DNA of 64,000 nucleotides, taken from the NCBI GenBank assembly GCA_037176705.1, contig CM073888.1, forward strand, positions 46,878,810 to 46,942,809, written 5' to 3'. Every line of letters starts with the position of its first letter. Position 1 is the first letter of the stretch. A program made the position numbers and the translations under genes. The notes beneath the pieces were generated by a model. That model saw only the letters and a list, made by a program, of their open reading frames with translations, ran no database searches and had not been told where the DNA came from. The stretch comes from Molossus alvarezi. Taxonomy: Eukaryota; Chordata; Mammalia; Chiroptera; Molossidae. Positions 21,356-32,640 of this stretch are shown here, one piece after another.

Positions 21356-21882
21356 ATTTTATGGAGTGTTTAGTAGCAGTTAATACCCTCTCAGTAACAA
21401 ATATATTTGGCCTGCCTGTGGCTAAAAGTGTGCTGCCAAATGATGGATCTCCAGAAATGAACAGCAGAAAGGGGAAACATTTTTCTTCCTGCTGTACAGG
21501 CTAGAGGGCACTGTGGTATCATCTTAGCAGAAATGTCTTCAACCTTCTATAACCCAGACTTCTGCACATCAGTTATTGAACAAATATTTCAAAGCACTGA
21601 GCAGCGGTGCTGTCTGCGGGCCAACACCAACCTTCGGACCATGACTCCATCATGGAGGGAGCAACAGCGCTTATTTGAGTATTTCAGTACGTTTTCTTAT
21701 TTTGTTGTATCAAATTGCATGGGAAAACGGAATTCATGAAAGTATTAGTTCTAATGATAAGGAGCAAGGATCTCAGATGGGAAACCAGTTGATCTGAGAG
21801 CTGGTTAATGTTAAAAATTAAAACAATAAGGAGTCTATCTGAAATGCTGAAAAATTATATTCTATGATTGTGCCTAAAAATA

Positions 21883-22018
21883 CAGGGGTGGGCAAAAGTA
21901 GGCTTGCAGAAAAATACAAATGAATAAATAATAGAAAAATACAAGTTAATAAATAATACAAGAATAAACTCTGTGTTTCGCACACTCGCAACTATAACCC
22001 TACTTTTGCCCATCCATG
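21883..22018. mobile_element. Mariner-type MITE
   Basis: A complete 136-bp miniature element between TA dinucleotides (21,881-21,882 and 22,019-22,020), as expected for Tc1/mariner insertion. Ends are inverted repeats: left CAGGGGTGGGCAAAAGTAGG, right (reversed) CATGGATGGGCAAAAGTAGG. There is no coding capacity. Inside, two copies of a 25-bp unit (21,909-21,933 and 21,934-21,958) differ at about two positions. Confidence 0.9.
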
Positions 22019-22020
22019 TA

Positions 22021-23930
22021 CGTCTAATTTGGGATTTCATCACGTATTTAGTTCTTAGTGTGTGGACGCCCCAGCCTTAAATGTAGAAAGCTTGTAAGAT
22101 TGATTTTGTTCATCTTTTTAATGAAAAAGCAATAGAGTTTGAGAGACAGGTCACCTCTGCAAGGTACTCAACAGAGGTGTTCCACTGTCACAGTCCTTAG
22201 ACATTGCAAATGTTGCTGAGTCTACACACGGACCCTGCAGCAGTGCATGGGACACCTCACAGGGTGGGTAGCACTCGGGTGTATTCAGGAAATGTTTTCA
22301 AACTAGTTTGAAAACTGAGGGTTCTCTGTTCCCTTTTTTCTTTTGACTTCTAGTTGCAATTGCCCCCTCCCCCGCTAGGTTACCCACAGCTTATGCTAAA
22401 GGAACAAGACGGTGGGAGCTGCCTTGTTGCACTAGAACAGTCGCTGTAGGAAGCCGTGGCCACGAGCCGCACACCTGCCACCTGTGGCTGTGTGTGTCCA
22501 TGAGGTGTGAGTGCTTAGACACACAGATGACAGGCGCCACAGAAGTGCATAGGTAGGTAGCTGTGCAAAGCAGAAAGCCCTCGGGGAGGAGGCTGAGACC
22601 CAGACCAAAGGGACTTGCTTTGCTAAGACAAGCTTAACTGTGCTTAGTCGTGCACGGTTTATGAGAGCAAATGAAAGTTAAGGTTGAGTTAGAGCACCAT
22701 GTGTTTTCAATAGGACATGATTGCAGGTCAAAGGTTTGATGAGCAGCAGGAAAATAACTACACACTGACCCTAAATTTCTTTGAAGAAGTCAACCTTTAG
22801 AAAGCTTTTCTTGAATTTCCAGCTGATTAGAAGGTTCTTATAGCGCTTATTTAAAAGTGATGAACTAAGTTCAAAACGCTCTTAGAAATGCTTTATGTAA
22901 AAACATAATGTTTTTACAATGATTTCTAAGGTTTTAAACTTATTTTTTTCAACCCTTATACATTATCTTAAAAGCTATAGTGCTTTGTATTTCTATCACA
23001 ATGTATTAAGCCATTTTAGAGAAATATTTTCTACATAAAATTTTAGATGAGATGCTACTAATGAAAAGGTGATCAGTCCTGAATGTGTAAAATAAAATAA
23101 GAATATATTAAAATCATTAAAAAAAAAAGATGCTCTAATGGGAAGCTGGACTACCTTGGCATTCAAATAATAACAAAAATTTTAAATTCAAAGGTAAAAT
23201 ACAGACAATGTAAAGTCAAGCTATAAAGAGACCAGGTCCTCCATTTTTATTTTGTTTTTTCCCAGCAAATCTTCAGTCCTGATGAAAGCAGATTACCGAC
23301 ACACAGGATGTGTGCAGTTCAGAGTCACGGCCACCGAAAGGCAGGATGCAGTGCTCCGGGACCGTCCTCCCTCCGGGCGCCAGGCTGTTGCTAGGTGAGC
23401 CAGAAAGGGCAAGAAGAAAACAGACTGCAAATAACCAAGTGGGAGCAAGCAGGGGTAAAAGAATCCGGGCACTGCGAGGGACTAGGAATCTAAATAGTTT
23501 AAGCTTTGAGGAAAGTCTTACAATTGTACAAAAGGTTCCCATCTGCCTTTTACTTAAGGTTAATATCTCACACAACCTTCATGTCAGTTAATAAAACTAA
23601 GAAACTGACCTTGGCACAAAACTACTAACTAACTAATGCACTTCGTATTCCACCCGTGTTTCCTCTAATGTCCTCTGCTCCAGGACCCACGGCAGGGCCC
23701 CACGCTGCATCCGCCACCCTGCCGTTCATCTCCTCCCTCTGGGATGGTTCCTCAGTCTCCTCCTGTCTTTCATGGCCTCGACGCTTTTGCCAGTGGACTT
23801 TTGAACAATCATAATGAAATGGGTAAGTTCTAGGAGGGAACTATGTTTGTGCCTGGGGGTAAAAGGACATTTGAGCTGGGCCTAGAAAAATAAAATGGGA
23901 GATTGCCAATGTATTATTTCCATCTCATCT
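22021..23930. other. Unassigned DNA
   Basis: No gene or repeat family is recognised in these ~1.9 kb. Bases 22,850-23,140 are very AT-rich. A 100-codon minus frame at 23,273-23,575 overlaps a 93-codon plus frame at 23,310-23,591, with no known domain in either. Confidence 0.4.
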
Positions 23931-23934
23931 GTTT

Positions 23935-24330
23935 GATTCAACATGTATTCATAGTAGTGGCAAGAACACAAGGCACGGCGAACACAGCCTTGAAGAAGAC
24001 AGAAACGGTCTCTGCTCTTACGCACTGCACGACGTGTTAAACAAGCCAACCGCGCTGAGATGTACAAAGGGGAGGAGGAGGACTGGGTAACATTCAGCAA
24101 ATGGGCTTCACCTCACCTAAGGGGTGAGGGGAGATTCCCTGGAGAAGACGGCCGTAAGCTGAGATCTGACCTGGCTTAGTTAGGGGACGAGAGGACAAGG
24201 GTGTCCAGAAATCTGCAGCATCTGCAAATGCAAAGAGCGCTTGTTGTGTACTCTGAACGCACTGTCGTTGTGTAACTGAAGCCTGGCGGAGGGGAGCGGT
24301 GTGACATCGACACACTACCTGAGACTGGAA
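23935..24330 (-). repeat. L2 LINE 3' part
   Basis: Reads as inverted L2: 'gattcaacatgtattcatagtag', 'ggtctctgctctta', and 'ccctggagaagacggccgtaagctgagatctgacctgg', the last matching the 'gagctgagacctgaagga' stretch of reversed L2. Diverged. Confidence 0.55.
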
Positions 24331-24334
24331 AGAC

Positions 24335-25165
24335 AGACACTTTTCAGTTGCATATACGATGAGAAACTTTGAATAAAAACAAAGAAACACCTGAAAACAT
24401 GGGCAGAAAAGTAAAACAGATTGAGATTCCTCCATCAACTGTGTGACAACAAGTTCCATGCACTTTCTGAGTTACTTGGGGGAGGACGGCTGGAGCAGAG
24501 AAGGGAGCAAGGCCACGCAGACATGAAAACAGCACATGCCCGCAATCAAGATGTGCCTCGGGACCGGCAGTGTCGGATTGCCCTTCGGAGAACAAAGATC
24601 AAAGCAGCAGCAAAACTACGGCACCAAGAGTGAGAACACAATTTCTGGAAAATAAACAGATTTATTATGTTCCCCAAAAGGCATCAAACTCTTGGAAATG
24701 GTAATAACTCTGTTAAACTTCCTTCAACTTGTATTTTAATAGCTCAGTCATGTTTTTACTTTCAGTTACATCATGTAGAATACATAGTTCCAGGGTGTAT
24801 AGCTTCTTAATGTCCTGGTCTTGGCTAAAAATATGGATTCTAATGGCACTTATCATCAAAGCCCATGAACCTGAGATGGATAAAAGTACAGAACGCAGCT
24901 CGGCAGGAGGCTGTCAAGGACTGATATGTAAGGTGCGCATGGCCAACTAGAAGCTACTGAAGATCGAAAGCAGGTCTAGCCGGAGAACAATGAACAGTCT
25001 GCGGAAAACTTGGTCTCAGAAGTCAAAGGAGGAGAGAATGTCCAGGAGGCACCTTCTCCTAGACAGTGAAGCAGGAAGAGCACTGGAATGACCCCCGGAA
25101 GCTGGCGCTCAGGTCAGCTGTCACATGGGACCTTTGTCAGAACAGGCACAGCATAAAGGCTGCAT
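24335..25165. other. Unassigned DNA
   Basis: No gene or repeat family is recognised. Frames of up to 83 codons have no recognisable content. Confidence 0.45.
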
Positions 25166-25175
25166 TAAAACAAGT

Positions 25176-25717
25176 TCTGGGAATGTACCCTAAGAAGCCT
25201 GAAGCACCAGTCAGAGAGAATATATATACCCCTATGTTTGTAGCAGCACTATTTACAATAGCTAAGATCTGGAAACAGCCCAAGTGTCCATCAGTAGACA
25301 AATGGATATAAAAGCAGTGGTACATGTACACAATGGAGTACTATGCAGCTGTAAGAAAGAAAAATCTCTTATCCTTTGAGACGACATGGAGGGACCTGGA
25401 AAGTATTATCCTAAGCGAAACAAGCCAAGCAGAGAAAGACAAGTATCCTATGATCTCACTTATTTGTGGAATATAATGAACATAACAGTCTGAAGAACAG
25501 AGTAGACCCAGAGACGTGGAAGTGGGGTACAGACTGACAGCCCTCAAAAGGGGGGGAGACAAGAGCTAAACCACAGAACTTACATGCAGAACTGATGCAT
25601 GCATAACTGATGGACACGGACAACAAAGCTGGGGACGGGGTGGGGGTGATGGGGAGGAGGCTGTCAGTGGGGAAAAAAGGAGAAACATCTGTAACAAAAA
25701 TAAATCAATAAAAAAAA
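25176..25717 (+). mobile_element. 5'-truncated L1 (ORF2 end and 3' UTR)
   Basis: Plus-strand bat L1. ORF2 C-terminal coding runs from about 25,180 to 25,477, with readable motifs YTPMFVAALFTIAKIW and MEYYAAVRKK, but an in-frame stop after 'DKWI' (25,309-25,311) breaks the frame. The 3' UTR follows to 'ggagaaacatctgtaacaaaaataaatc' and a short A-tail. The flanks AAAACAAGTT (25,167-25,176) and AACACAAGTT (25,716-25,725) may be the target-site duplication. It is the reference copy for the other L1 3' ends here. Confidence 0.92.
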
Positions 25718-25725
25718 CACAAGTT

Positions 25726-26960
25726 GAGGAGGGGGTGTGATCTGAAGAAACAGCGCTTTGTGCTGAAAACTTTCTTCCAGAGAGTCTGTCTGTGAGGCGA
25801 GGGAGAGAGAAGGGTGCACCAAACACAGGGTGGAGGAGCCAGCTGTATGGGGGACACCGTGTTCCGCGCCCCGGAGGAGCGAGCCGGAGGGCGCCTTGCA
25901 GACAGAGGGCTGCGCGTCTGCGGCGGTCCTCTGGTGAAGACAGCGGAGTCCTTTTCAGCCATGAAGACGTCTTTCTTGCATCCTTCTTGGATGCAAGACA
26001 TCTGCCCCAACACTCCCCACCTCGAACTTCTCCCCTAAAAACAAACCCCAGATTTAAGCAGACCCGAGGGAGGCCTGCAGTGCTACATGACTACCTCAGA
26101 CACAGTAACGCTGCCCCTCGATGGGGTGCTGCCTTCGCCCAGCCCTGAACCCCCTTCTTCCTTTGAGCACATTCCTCAGTTTTTGCTATTTCCTTTCATT
26201 CTTTTTTCTTAAACTGCTCACTGACTCATTTTAAAATGTTTTTCTTGTTAACAATGTGTTTCATCTTCTTTGTCATTCCGTCCTTCTGTCCTTGTTATCA
26301 TTCACTTTCTTTGTTTTACTACTTGGCCCTGTTCGCAGGCTGGGGTGCGTTAGCTCCTGGTGACACGAGCTTCGGATCCCTCGCTCGCCTCCACCTCAAA
26401 CGGCCTCTCTAGTGCCAGCCGAGTGCCTTTCCAGTGTCCTCTCTGAAGTGCGACAGAAGGTCGTCTGAAGGGGGACGGGGATATGACGTGGCGAGCACAG
26501 CTGCGCTGAATGCTAAATCTAGGACGGTTCAGACAAATAACTTACTCACCTGTTCCGGACTGATAAGGATTTTAAAAATTGTTCCATTTGCAAAACCAGT
26601 TTCAATCTAAACCCTATTTACAGAACATTTCAATGGGGATGTTTGATCGTCAGCTCACATGGTCAATTTAAAGCTTCTTGTCGCCCCCCATCTTGTTGCC
26701 AGTAGTCGGTATGTCTCCACGCTCTCCTCCTCTACCTCTTTCCTGCTTAAACGCAGTCAGGACTTCCTGAGTGTACTGGACGCATTCGTCTGGTCACCAG
26801 GGGATGACGTGTCCAAGCTGCTGCACAGGGATGACTGCAGGGCGGGTGGGAACAAGGTTGAGGACGTTGTTCTTGCAGAACATCTCCTGGTTCCTCTCCT
26901 CTCTCTTCAGCCCTTCCTCTACCTTGTCCTTCTCTTCACCCCAACCAGTTCCCTCCTAAT
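25726..26960. other. Unassigned; GC-rich start with a short hairpin
   Basis: Bases 25,790-26,150 are GC-rich, with a 118-codon plus frame (25,792-26,148) that has no known domain. A perfect 10-bp stem with a 5-base loop lies at 25,974-25,998. Bases 26,160-26,320 are T-rich. No gene is recognised. Confidence 0.35.
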
Positions 26961-26961
26961 G

Positions 26962-27083
26962 CAGGAGGGTGGGCAAGAGTAGGTTACAGTATGGAAAATA
27001 ATGCAACAATTAATAAAAAATAATACAAGAATCAACTCTATTTTGCGTATTCACAACTCTAAACCTAATTCTGCCCCAGCCTG
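26962..27083. mobile_element. Mariner-type MITE, degraded
   Basis: Related to the MITE at 21.9 kb: left end CAGGAGGGTGGGCAAGAGTA, internal 'aataatacaagaatcaactctattttgcgtattcacaactctaaacc', and right end reading CAGGCTGGGGCAGAATTAGG when reversed. More diverged than the first copy; the flanking TA sites are no longer clear. Confidence 0.82.
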
Positions 27084-28074
27084 TTTATATAAAATACCAT
27101 CTAGTGAGCTGACCAAACAAAATAAAATGGTTCCAAGTTATTTCCATCATAGTGGCCAGTCTTCTAAATACTGATCTAAGACCTTCCATAAACTGACAGC
27201 ATCCAAAATATCTCATCCCCACAACTCAGTGTCTCACCTCATCTAAGCAAATCATAACCAATCACAGAATTCTCCCCTCTGGACAGGGCATTTAGTCAGT
27301 CTTCTCTCAATGAACTCTCAAGGTTAAAAGGCACTGGTACTAGGATGACTAGTACAGGTAGTACTTGGAATTGCAGACATAGAAGCCACTGAATTATAAA
27401 CATCTCTTGCTTGGAAGCAACACCTAGGCTAGGGACCTCTCGCGCTCCTCCCTTTTTGCCATTCATTGTTCCCCTTCCTCTGTCTTTCTTACCAGTTTGC
27501 TGACAGAGTTCATCAACAGCATTAGTGCACAGTGCTCACCCTCTCTACACCTAAGTGCAAAAGAGGAAACAGGGCTGCGGGCCATTTACACACCTATTTC
27601 CACCTTCAGAGCTGGGCTTCCCCTTCTCCCTCTTCTTCTGGGTAATGCCCATGGGCTTACAAAGCTCCCACTTAATCCCCAGTCAGAGCCAGGAGCCAGA
27701 ACACTGAGGATATGATGTTACCACCCAAAATGTACTGAAACCAAAAGCCCGTAGCAAAAATGTTTACGCAAGAACTGAGGGGTATGTCACACAGCCTTGC
27801 CAGCTTAAGAACCAAACTGGATCTGGGGGTGAATACAGCCATGGGCCCCTCCTACTTAGCATCTGGCTCCTAACCTTAAAACACATCTGGAGGACAACAA
27901 AAAGAGAGAATATGTTTGAAAATGCAGCACAAAACCCTGACGTTCCACTTAATCAGAGCAGCTCCATTTTTCTCTCTTTAACATACTAGATCCATGTCAG
28001 ACTTCAATTAGAAGAACCGGTTCTACAGCTTGGAAAAGAAACAGTCTTAAAAACAATTATTTCAAACTACAGCC
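27084..28074. other. Unassigned DNA
   Basis: No gene, RNA or repeat family is recognised. The longest frame is 72 codons (+, 27,497-27,715). Confidence 0.45.
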
Positions 28075-28230
28075 ATTCATGTATTCATCTATATAACATT
28101 TATTGAGCATCTACTATGTGCCAAGCACTGTGCTAAGGGGTGGAGATACAAACACATGGTTGTTGCCCTTAGGAGCTCTCCCTGGAGATGGAGAGATAAA
28201 TATAAAACTCTCGGAGCTGAGTGTGATCAG
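28075..28230 (-). repeat. L2 LINE 3' end
   Basis: Inverted L2 end: 'attcatctatataacatttattgagcatctactatgtgccaagcactgtgctaagg', 'ggagatacaaacaca' and 'cccttaggagctctc'. Good match to the reversed consensus. Confidence 0.8.
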
Positions 28231-28684
28231 GTGCTAAAACACATGCTTTAACATCTGGAAAATGGCTTTGAAGCTCTGCTTAAACATATCCAGTTATGGG
28301 TACTTCTACAAGGAAGTCAATTCTATTTTGTGACACCTGTAATTATTAGAAAATTTTCTATTTAGAACTGAAATCTATGTTCTTGGAGCTTCTATCCATC
28401 AGCTCTTGTTCTGTCTCTAAGTCTACAGACCAGGTCCATTAACTTTTCCACAAGATTGCCTTTTAAGATTTGAGTTGAAATCATTCCCTTCCCTTGCCTT
28501 TCTAAACTCTCTAGACATACAGCCTTTATTTATACCAATTATTTTATGGTTTCCTATAACCAAGACAAAAAGGGGAAGCATTCTGGGAGGGGCTTGAGGA
28601 AATGGTTCCTTCTATGTAAGAACTTTGTTTTGGAGGGATACTTCTAAGAGCAGTTTTGGTGCTATCCCGGAATTAAGGGAAGAT

Positions 28685-28690
<6 letters not shown>

Positions 28691-28724
<34 letters not shown>

Positions 28725-28767
28725 TATATATACATATATATAAACATATATACAAATATATATATAG
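28691..28767 (+). repeat. CA/TA microsatellite
   Basis: A pure (CA)16 tract at 28,691-28,722 is followed by an imperfect TA-rich tract to 28,767. Such tracts are usually length-variable between individuals. Confidence 0.95.
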
Positions 28768-29092
28768 AAATCTAGAGGGTGGCCAGAAACATACAAGAAT
28801 ATACATAAAACTGGTTCATTGATGTTACATTATAATGCATATGTTCAATGTGTTGTCCTTTATTAAAATGCACATTTCAATATTTGAACATATACCTGTT
28901 CAAAACTGAATGAACACAGTGTACTAACAGTTCCCATCAATGCCTGCATAAGCATCTGAGATATGCTGCCTGAGATAACTATGTCTCTAACTAGAACACT
29001 CTAGAACACGGTTTCATTCCTCACACACTGCATGTCCATTTCAGGTTGGCTTCACCTCTCAACAGGGAGGACAGAGTCTCCACCATCTAGAG

Positions 29093-29253
29093 CAGCGGTT
29101 CTCAACCTGTGCGTCGTGACCCCTTTGGGGGTCGAATGGCCCTTTCACAGGGGTCGCCTAAGACCATCGGAAAACACATATGCAGATACGCCCACATACA
29201 ACATGAAGAACTGGATTAAAGAGTCCCGGCATTAGGAAAGTTGAGAACCACTG
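29093..29253 (+). mobile_element. SPIN-like hAT MITE
   Basis: A 161-bp element with ends CAGCGGTTCTCAACCTGTG and, reversed, CAGTGGTTCTCAACTTTCC. The left part ('cgtgacccctttgggggtcgaatggccctttcacaggggtcgcctaagaccatcggaaaacacatat') matches what I recall of the SPIN non-autonomous hAT family. Flanks ATCTAGAG (29,085-29,092) and CTCTAGAA (29,254-29,261) share the core TCTAGA, the target preference of this hAT group. It has no coding capacity. SPIN is known for repeated horizontal transfer among tetrapods. Confidence 0.85.
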
Positions 29254-29261
29254 CTCTAGAA

Positions 29262-30765
29262 GAAGTAACCAAGGAAGATCAATCTATGAAAAAAACAAAT
29301 TAATATTACCTATATTTGTAGGTTTCATGGCCGGCATCTATTTTTCATTAAATTTTACTGTTTCAGTTTTTAATACTTTTAATTATTGAAAACTTTAGAA
29401 ATTATCATGTTAACATTTCATTGTTTTATATATGTAATTTTATAAAGCATTTCAGCATTTCTTTGTTTAACTACAGGGTCTACACACAGGAATTTCACTC
29501 TATAATGAATTAAAGCTCCAAAGGCCAGTGTGAAATCTAACACACATGTCACTTTATTTCTATGGGGGAGAGATCAGTTAAAATATTTTTAAGATAAATT
29601 TCCTGAACACAAGCTTTGCATAAGAAGCATGTTTCACCTTTAACATAAAGTGTAAGTACCACCTGCTCCCAAGGGAATTGAACTAATATAGAAGCCTTTT
29701 CTTTAAACGCATGTAGACATTCCTATGGTAAAGATTAAATTTGACTTTGATCTTCCTGGCAGCCTACACAAAAAGGAAACCATGAAGGAACACTTAATTA
29801 TTCTAGATGCCTTTGATAAGATAAAATATTCACTGGGGGGTGTTAGAAAAAAACACGTTACTACTAAGTTTCAAACAAAATTTATCAAGAGGTACTAATC
29901 AAGGGAATATAAACAAGAGACATTTAGCAATACCACGTCTTCAACAAAAATAGACAATTGTAGACTGGAAAACAATCCTAAAAGTGCTATATGTTACATA
30001 AGTCTTCTATAAAATTTGAGGATATGCTACTAATGCCATTTAATGGGGGTGTTTTTATGAAGAACTGTCCTGAAGAAGCCAGAAAATATAGCTCCCTCAC
30101 TGTGATCATTAATTCATGAGGGGAACCTGAATAGAAAAGAGATGATGATTATTTTATTTCTCTTTCTCTACTGTTACTGTTACAGAATATAGATGAAAAT
30201 TACCCCAAGTTTAAACTCTAAGGAAATAGCCTGTAGGGCAGATACTTGTGTTCATGCCCAAAAGAACTTAGAATACCAAACATAAAAGTGCAAAGTTAAC
30301 ATTTCATTACAGGAGCTGAAAAACTGTTTATAATTTTGCCTGGGTCAAGGGTCACCTCATTTCCACGCAAGTCAGCCACAGCAGCAGATAGGGCTAACGC
30401 TGGCCTCAAGCTTTGGACCTGCTCAAGTTCCTGAAAACAGTACTTATTCCAAATTCCAAGTTATCATACCAAAGACTACTATTCCTCTGAGTGTTTCTTT
30501 ACTCCAAGACTTCTCAGAGCTTTTAATGAGCTAACATGCAATGTGGTTCTCCCAAAGTGGGCACGGAATGGGCAGTGAACCTATCTGTCCACAATGCTCT
30601 CATTTCTCAGAGAACCTTGCAAGACTCATGTCCCATGGAATACAGTTGGGAAAATACCACCAGATATGCCATAAGCCATACTTTAGGAAACATATATCAG
30701 CATCTCAGTTTTGAAAAAAAAAGGCTCTCCAATGCTGTTCCAGTCAAATGTTTGGTTTCCAACAA
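29262..30765. other. Unassigned AT-rich DNA
   Basis: No gene or repeat family is recognised in these 1.5 kb. A 97-codon plus frame starts at 30,536 and runs into the Tigger-like element, so it is not meaningful. Confidence 0.45.
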
Positions 30766-31047
30766 TACAATTGTTCCTCGCCACTTCGCAGTTCAACTTT
30801 TGTGGCTTCACTCTATCATGGTTTTTTAAAATATATTCATTAAAAAGTTGATCGAGACAGTGAAAATGATACAGTGCGTGCTTGGTTGTCTGAGTCAATT
30901 ATACACCCTGTATTACAATTACAATTAAAATTACTGTACGTATGGACTGTAGGCCTGTGTATCCGAGCACCCCAGGAATCCTTCAGTGCCAGGTGCAACT
31001 GCTAGAGTCTGGAACCGATTAACCGCGATAAACAAGGAATGACTGTA
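30766..31047 (+). mobile_element. Tigger-like (pogo) MITE
   Basis: Ends are inverted repeats at TA sites: left TACAATTGTTCCTCGCCAC, right (reversed) TACAGTCATTCCTTGTTTAT. Inside, 'gcagttcaacttttgtggcttc', 'taggcctgtgtatccgagcaccc' and 'gagtctggaaccgattaaccgcgat' fit an old non-autonomous Tigger family. No transposase frame remains. Confidence 0.72.
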
Positions 31048-31212
31048 CCAGTGCCTCAAAGATCTTCTGTACAAAATTAATCCTGAATCATGTCCCCAAG
31101 CAACTGAACCCATCAGGTCTCAGGAAGGCACTGCTTATCACTGCTGGAGAACTGTTAACAAAAGAACAATAGCTTCTGCATTGTTGGCATCCTTTATGCA
31201 AAGCGGCTCCTT

Positions 31213-31252
31213 ATGACAATACTGTGACAACAATGACAATACTGTGACAACA
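31213..31252 (+). repeat. Perfect 20-bp tandem duplication
   Basis: ATGACAATACTGTGACAACA occurs twice in direct succession (31,213-31,232 and 31,233-31,252) with no mismatch. It looks like a recent slippage or microhomology duplication. Confidence 0.93.
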
Positions 31253-31549
31253 AGATCAGTTGCTTACTAGAGAGCCAGAGACGGAAGGCCAATGTCTTCA
31301 GCCTAAAGAGGAATGTTTTCCTATTCAATTATGACAGGAGGTCATGCCAGTAAAAATCTGAAAGCTGTACCAGTAATACAAATTAAACTGAATGGACATT
31401 TAAATAGTATACTGTGTACACCATTTGATATTGAAATCTAGTCTATTAGTGGATAATTCCTTTTCATTCCTGTCATCAAAATAGTGTTTAAAATCTGTTT
31501 TTGAAGAAACATCACCACCTCAAAAATGGCTTGGGCTCACTGGGCTCAG

Positions 31550-31650
31550 AAAAGATAGCCAATACTTCTTACATCCAAGCCATTACATCTGTCTAACAAT
31601 CCTATGAGCCTGGTATTATCGTCACCCCCATTTAACCAATGAGAAATGGT
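31550..31650 (-). repeat. MIR SINE fragment
   Basis: Inverted MIR core: 'tgtctaacaatcctatgagcctggtattatcgtcacccccatttaaccaatgagaaatgg' matches the reversed 'cctatgaggtaggtactattattatccccattttacagatgagg'. Confidence 0.65.
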
Positions 31651-32216
31651 CTACTGACTATGGAAGGATACCATTAGAAATAAGGAGAGCTTTTCTTTAC
31701 CTCTAAATTTCAAATACTTTTCTCACTGTGCAAATAGCAAATTGTGGGATCATAACTCTTTTAATTTGATCTATGATATCCAGCTCAAGGATCGTGGGAG
31801 GTAAATACGTAATCAATAATGCTGGCCCCAGTAATGATAAGAAACATTCTTCTAGATTTGCTACCTAATTCTTTGGAGGGGGGGGGAGGTTGTTTGCTTG
31901 TTTTTAAACAAGATTGGTAAAGGTTATAAATACTCTTGAACAGGCATTTTCCTTCTGATCTATTCAGGTTATCTCTAGAACTGGAATTTGTACCTTTAAT
32001 TTCTCCACAACACATTTGACAGATGAAGTTTACATATAATATATTTCCACAACCCAATATTTTCCTGACAAAACCAAATTGTGGAGAAACAAACAGAGTG
32101 TGAGAGAAGTTTTGCTATGGTATTTATGAAAGTATTTCACAGGCACATGGGTCAGGAAGCCAAAAGTTAAAAGAACTCAACGTTTTGTCAGATTACATAA
32201 AAAACAATGTATAAAT
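31651..32216. other. Unassigned DNA
   Basis: No gene or repeat family is recognised. A G-run lies near 31,877-31,885. Confidence 0.45.
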
Positions 32217-32218
32217 AG

Positions 32219-32458
32219 TCCTGGCTGGATTGGCTCAGTGGTTAGGGCGTAGGCCTGAGGACTGAAAGGTCACAGGTTTGATTCCTTCCCGATCAAGGGC
32301 ATGTACCTGGGTTGCAGGTTCAATTCTGGGCCTGTGCGGGAGGCAACCAATTGATGTGCCTCTCTCACATCCATGTTTGTCTCTCTCCCTCCATCCCTTC
32401 TACTCTATCTAGAAAAATCAATGGAAAAATATCCTCTGGTAAGGATTAAAAAATAAAA
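32219..32458 (+). mobile_element. VES-type SINE, intermediate subfamily
   Basis: Plus-strand SINE: 'cctggctggattggctcagtgg' head with TGGCTCAGTGG A-box, 'gttgcaggttcaattctggg' middle, CT-rich stretch, and 'aaaatcaatggaaaaatatcctctggtaaggatt' tail region, the same type as the copy at 13.1 kb. A flank match ATAAATAG / AATATAGTT is too weak to call a duplication. Confidence 0.9.
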
Positions 32459-32640
32459 AGAATATAGTTATTTTTTTTATCTCAAACAATTTTAATGTGA
32501 TTCTTTTTTCCAAAATGCTATTCCATAGGTAAAGTTAATTAAGCAAAATATATGAAGAACAAGCATAAGAATATATTACTTGTTTCAAATTACAGTACAT
32601 AGAATTTACATATTTTTACATCATAAAGAATGTGATCCCA

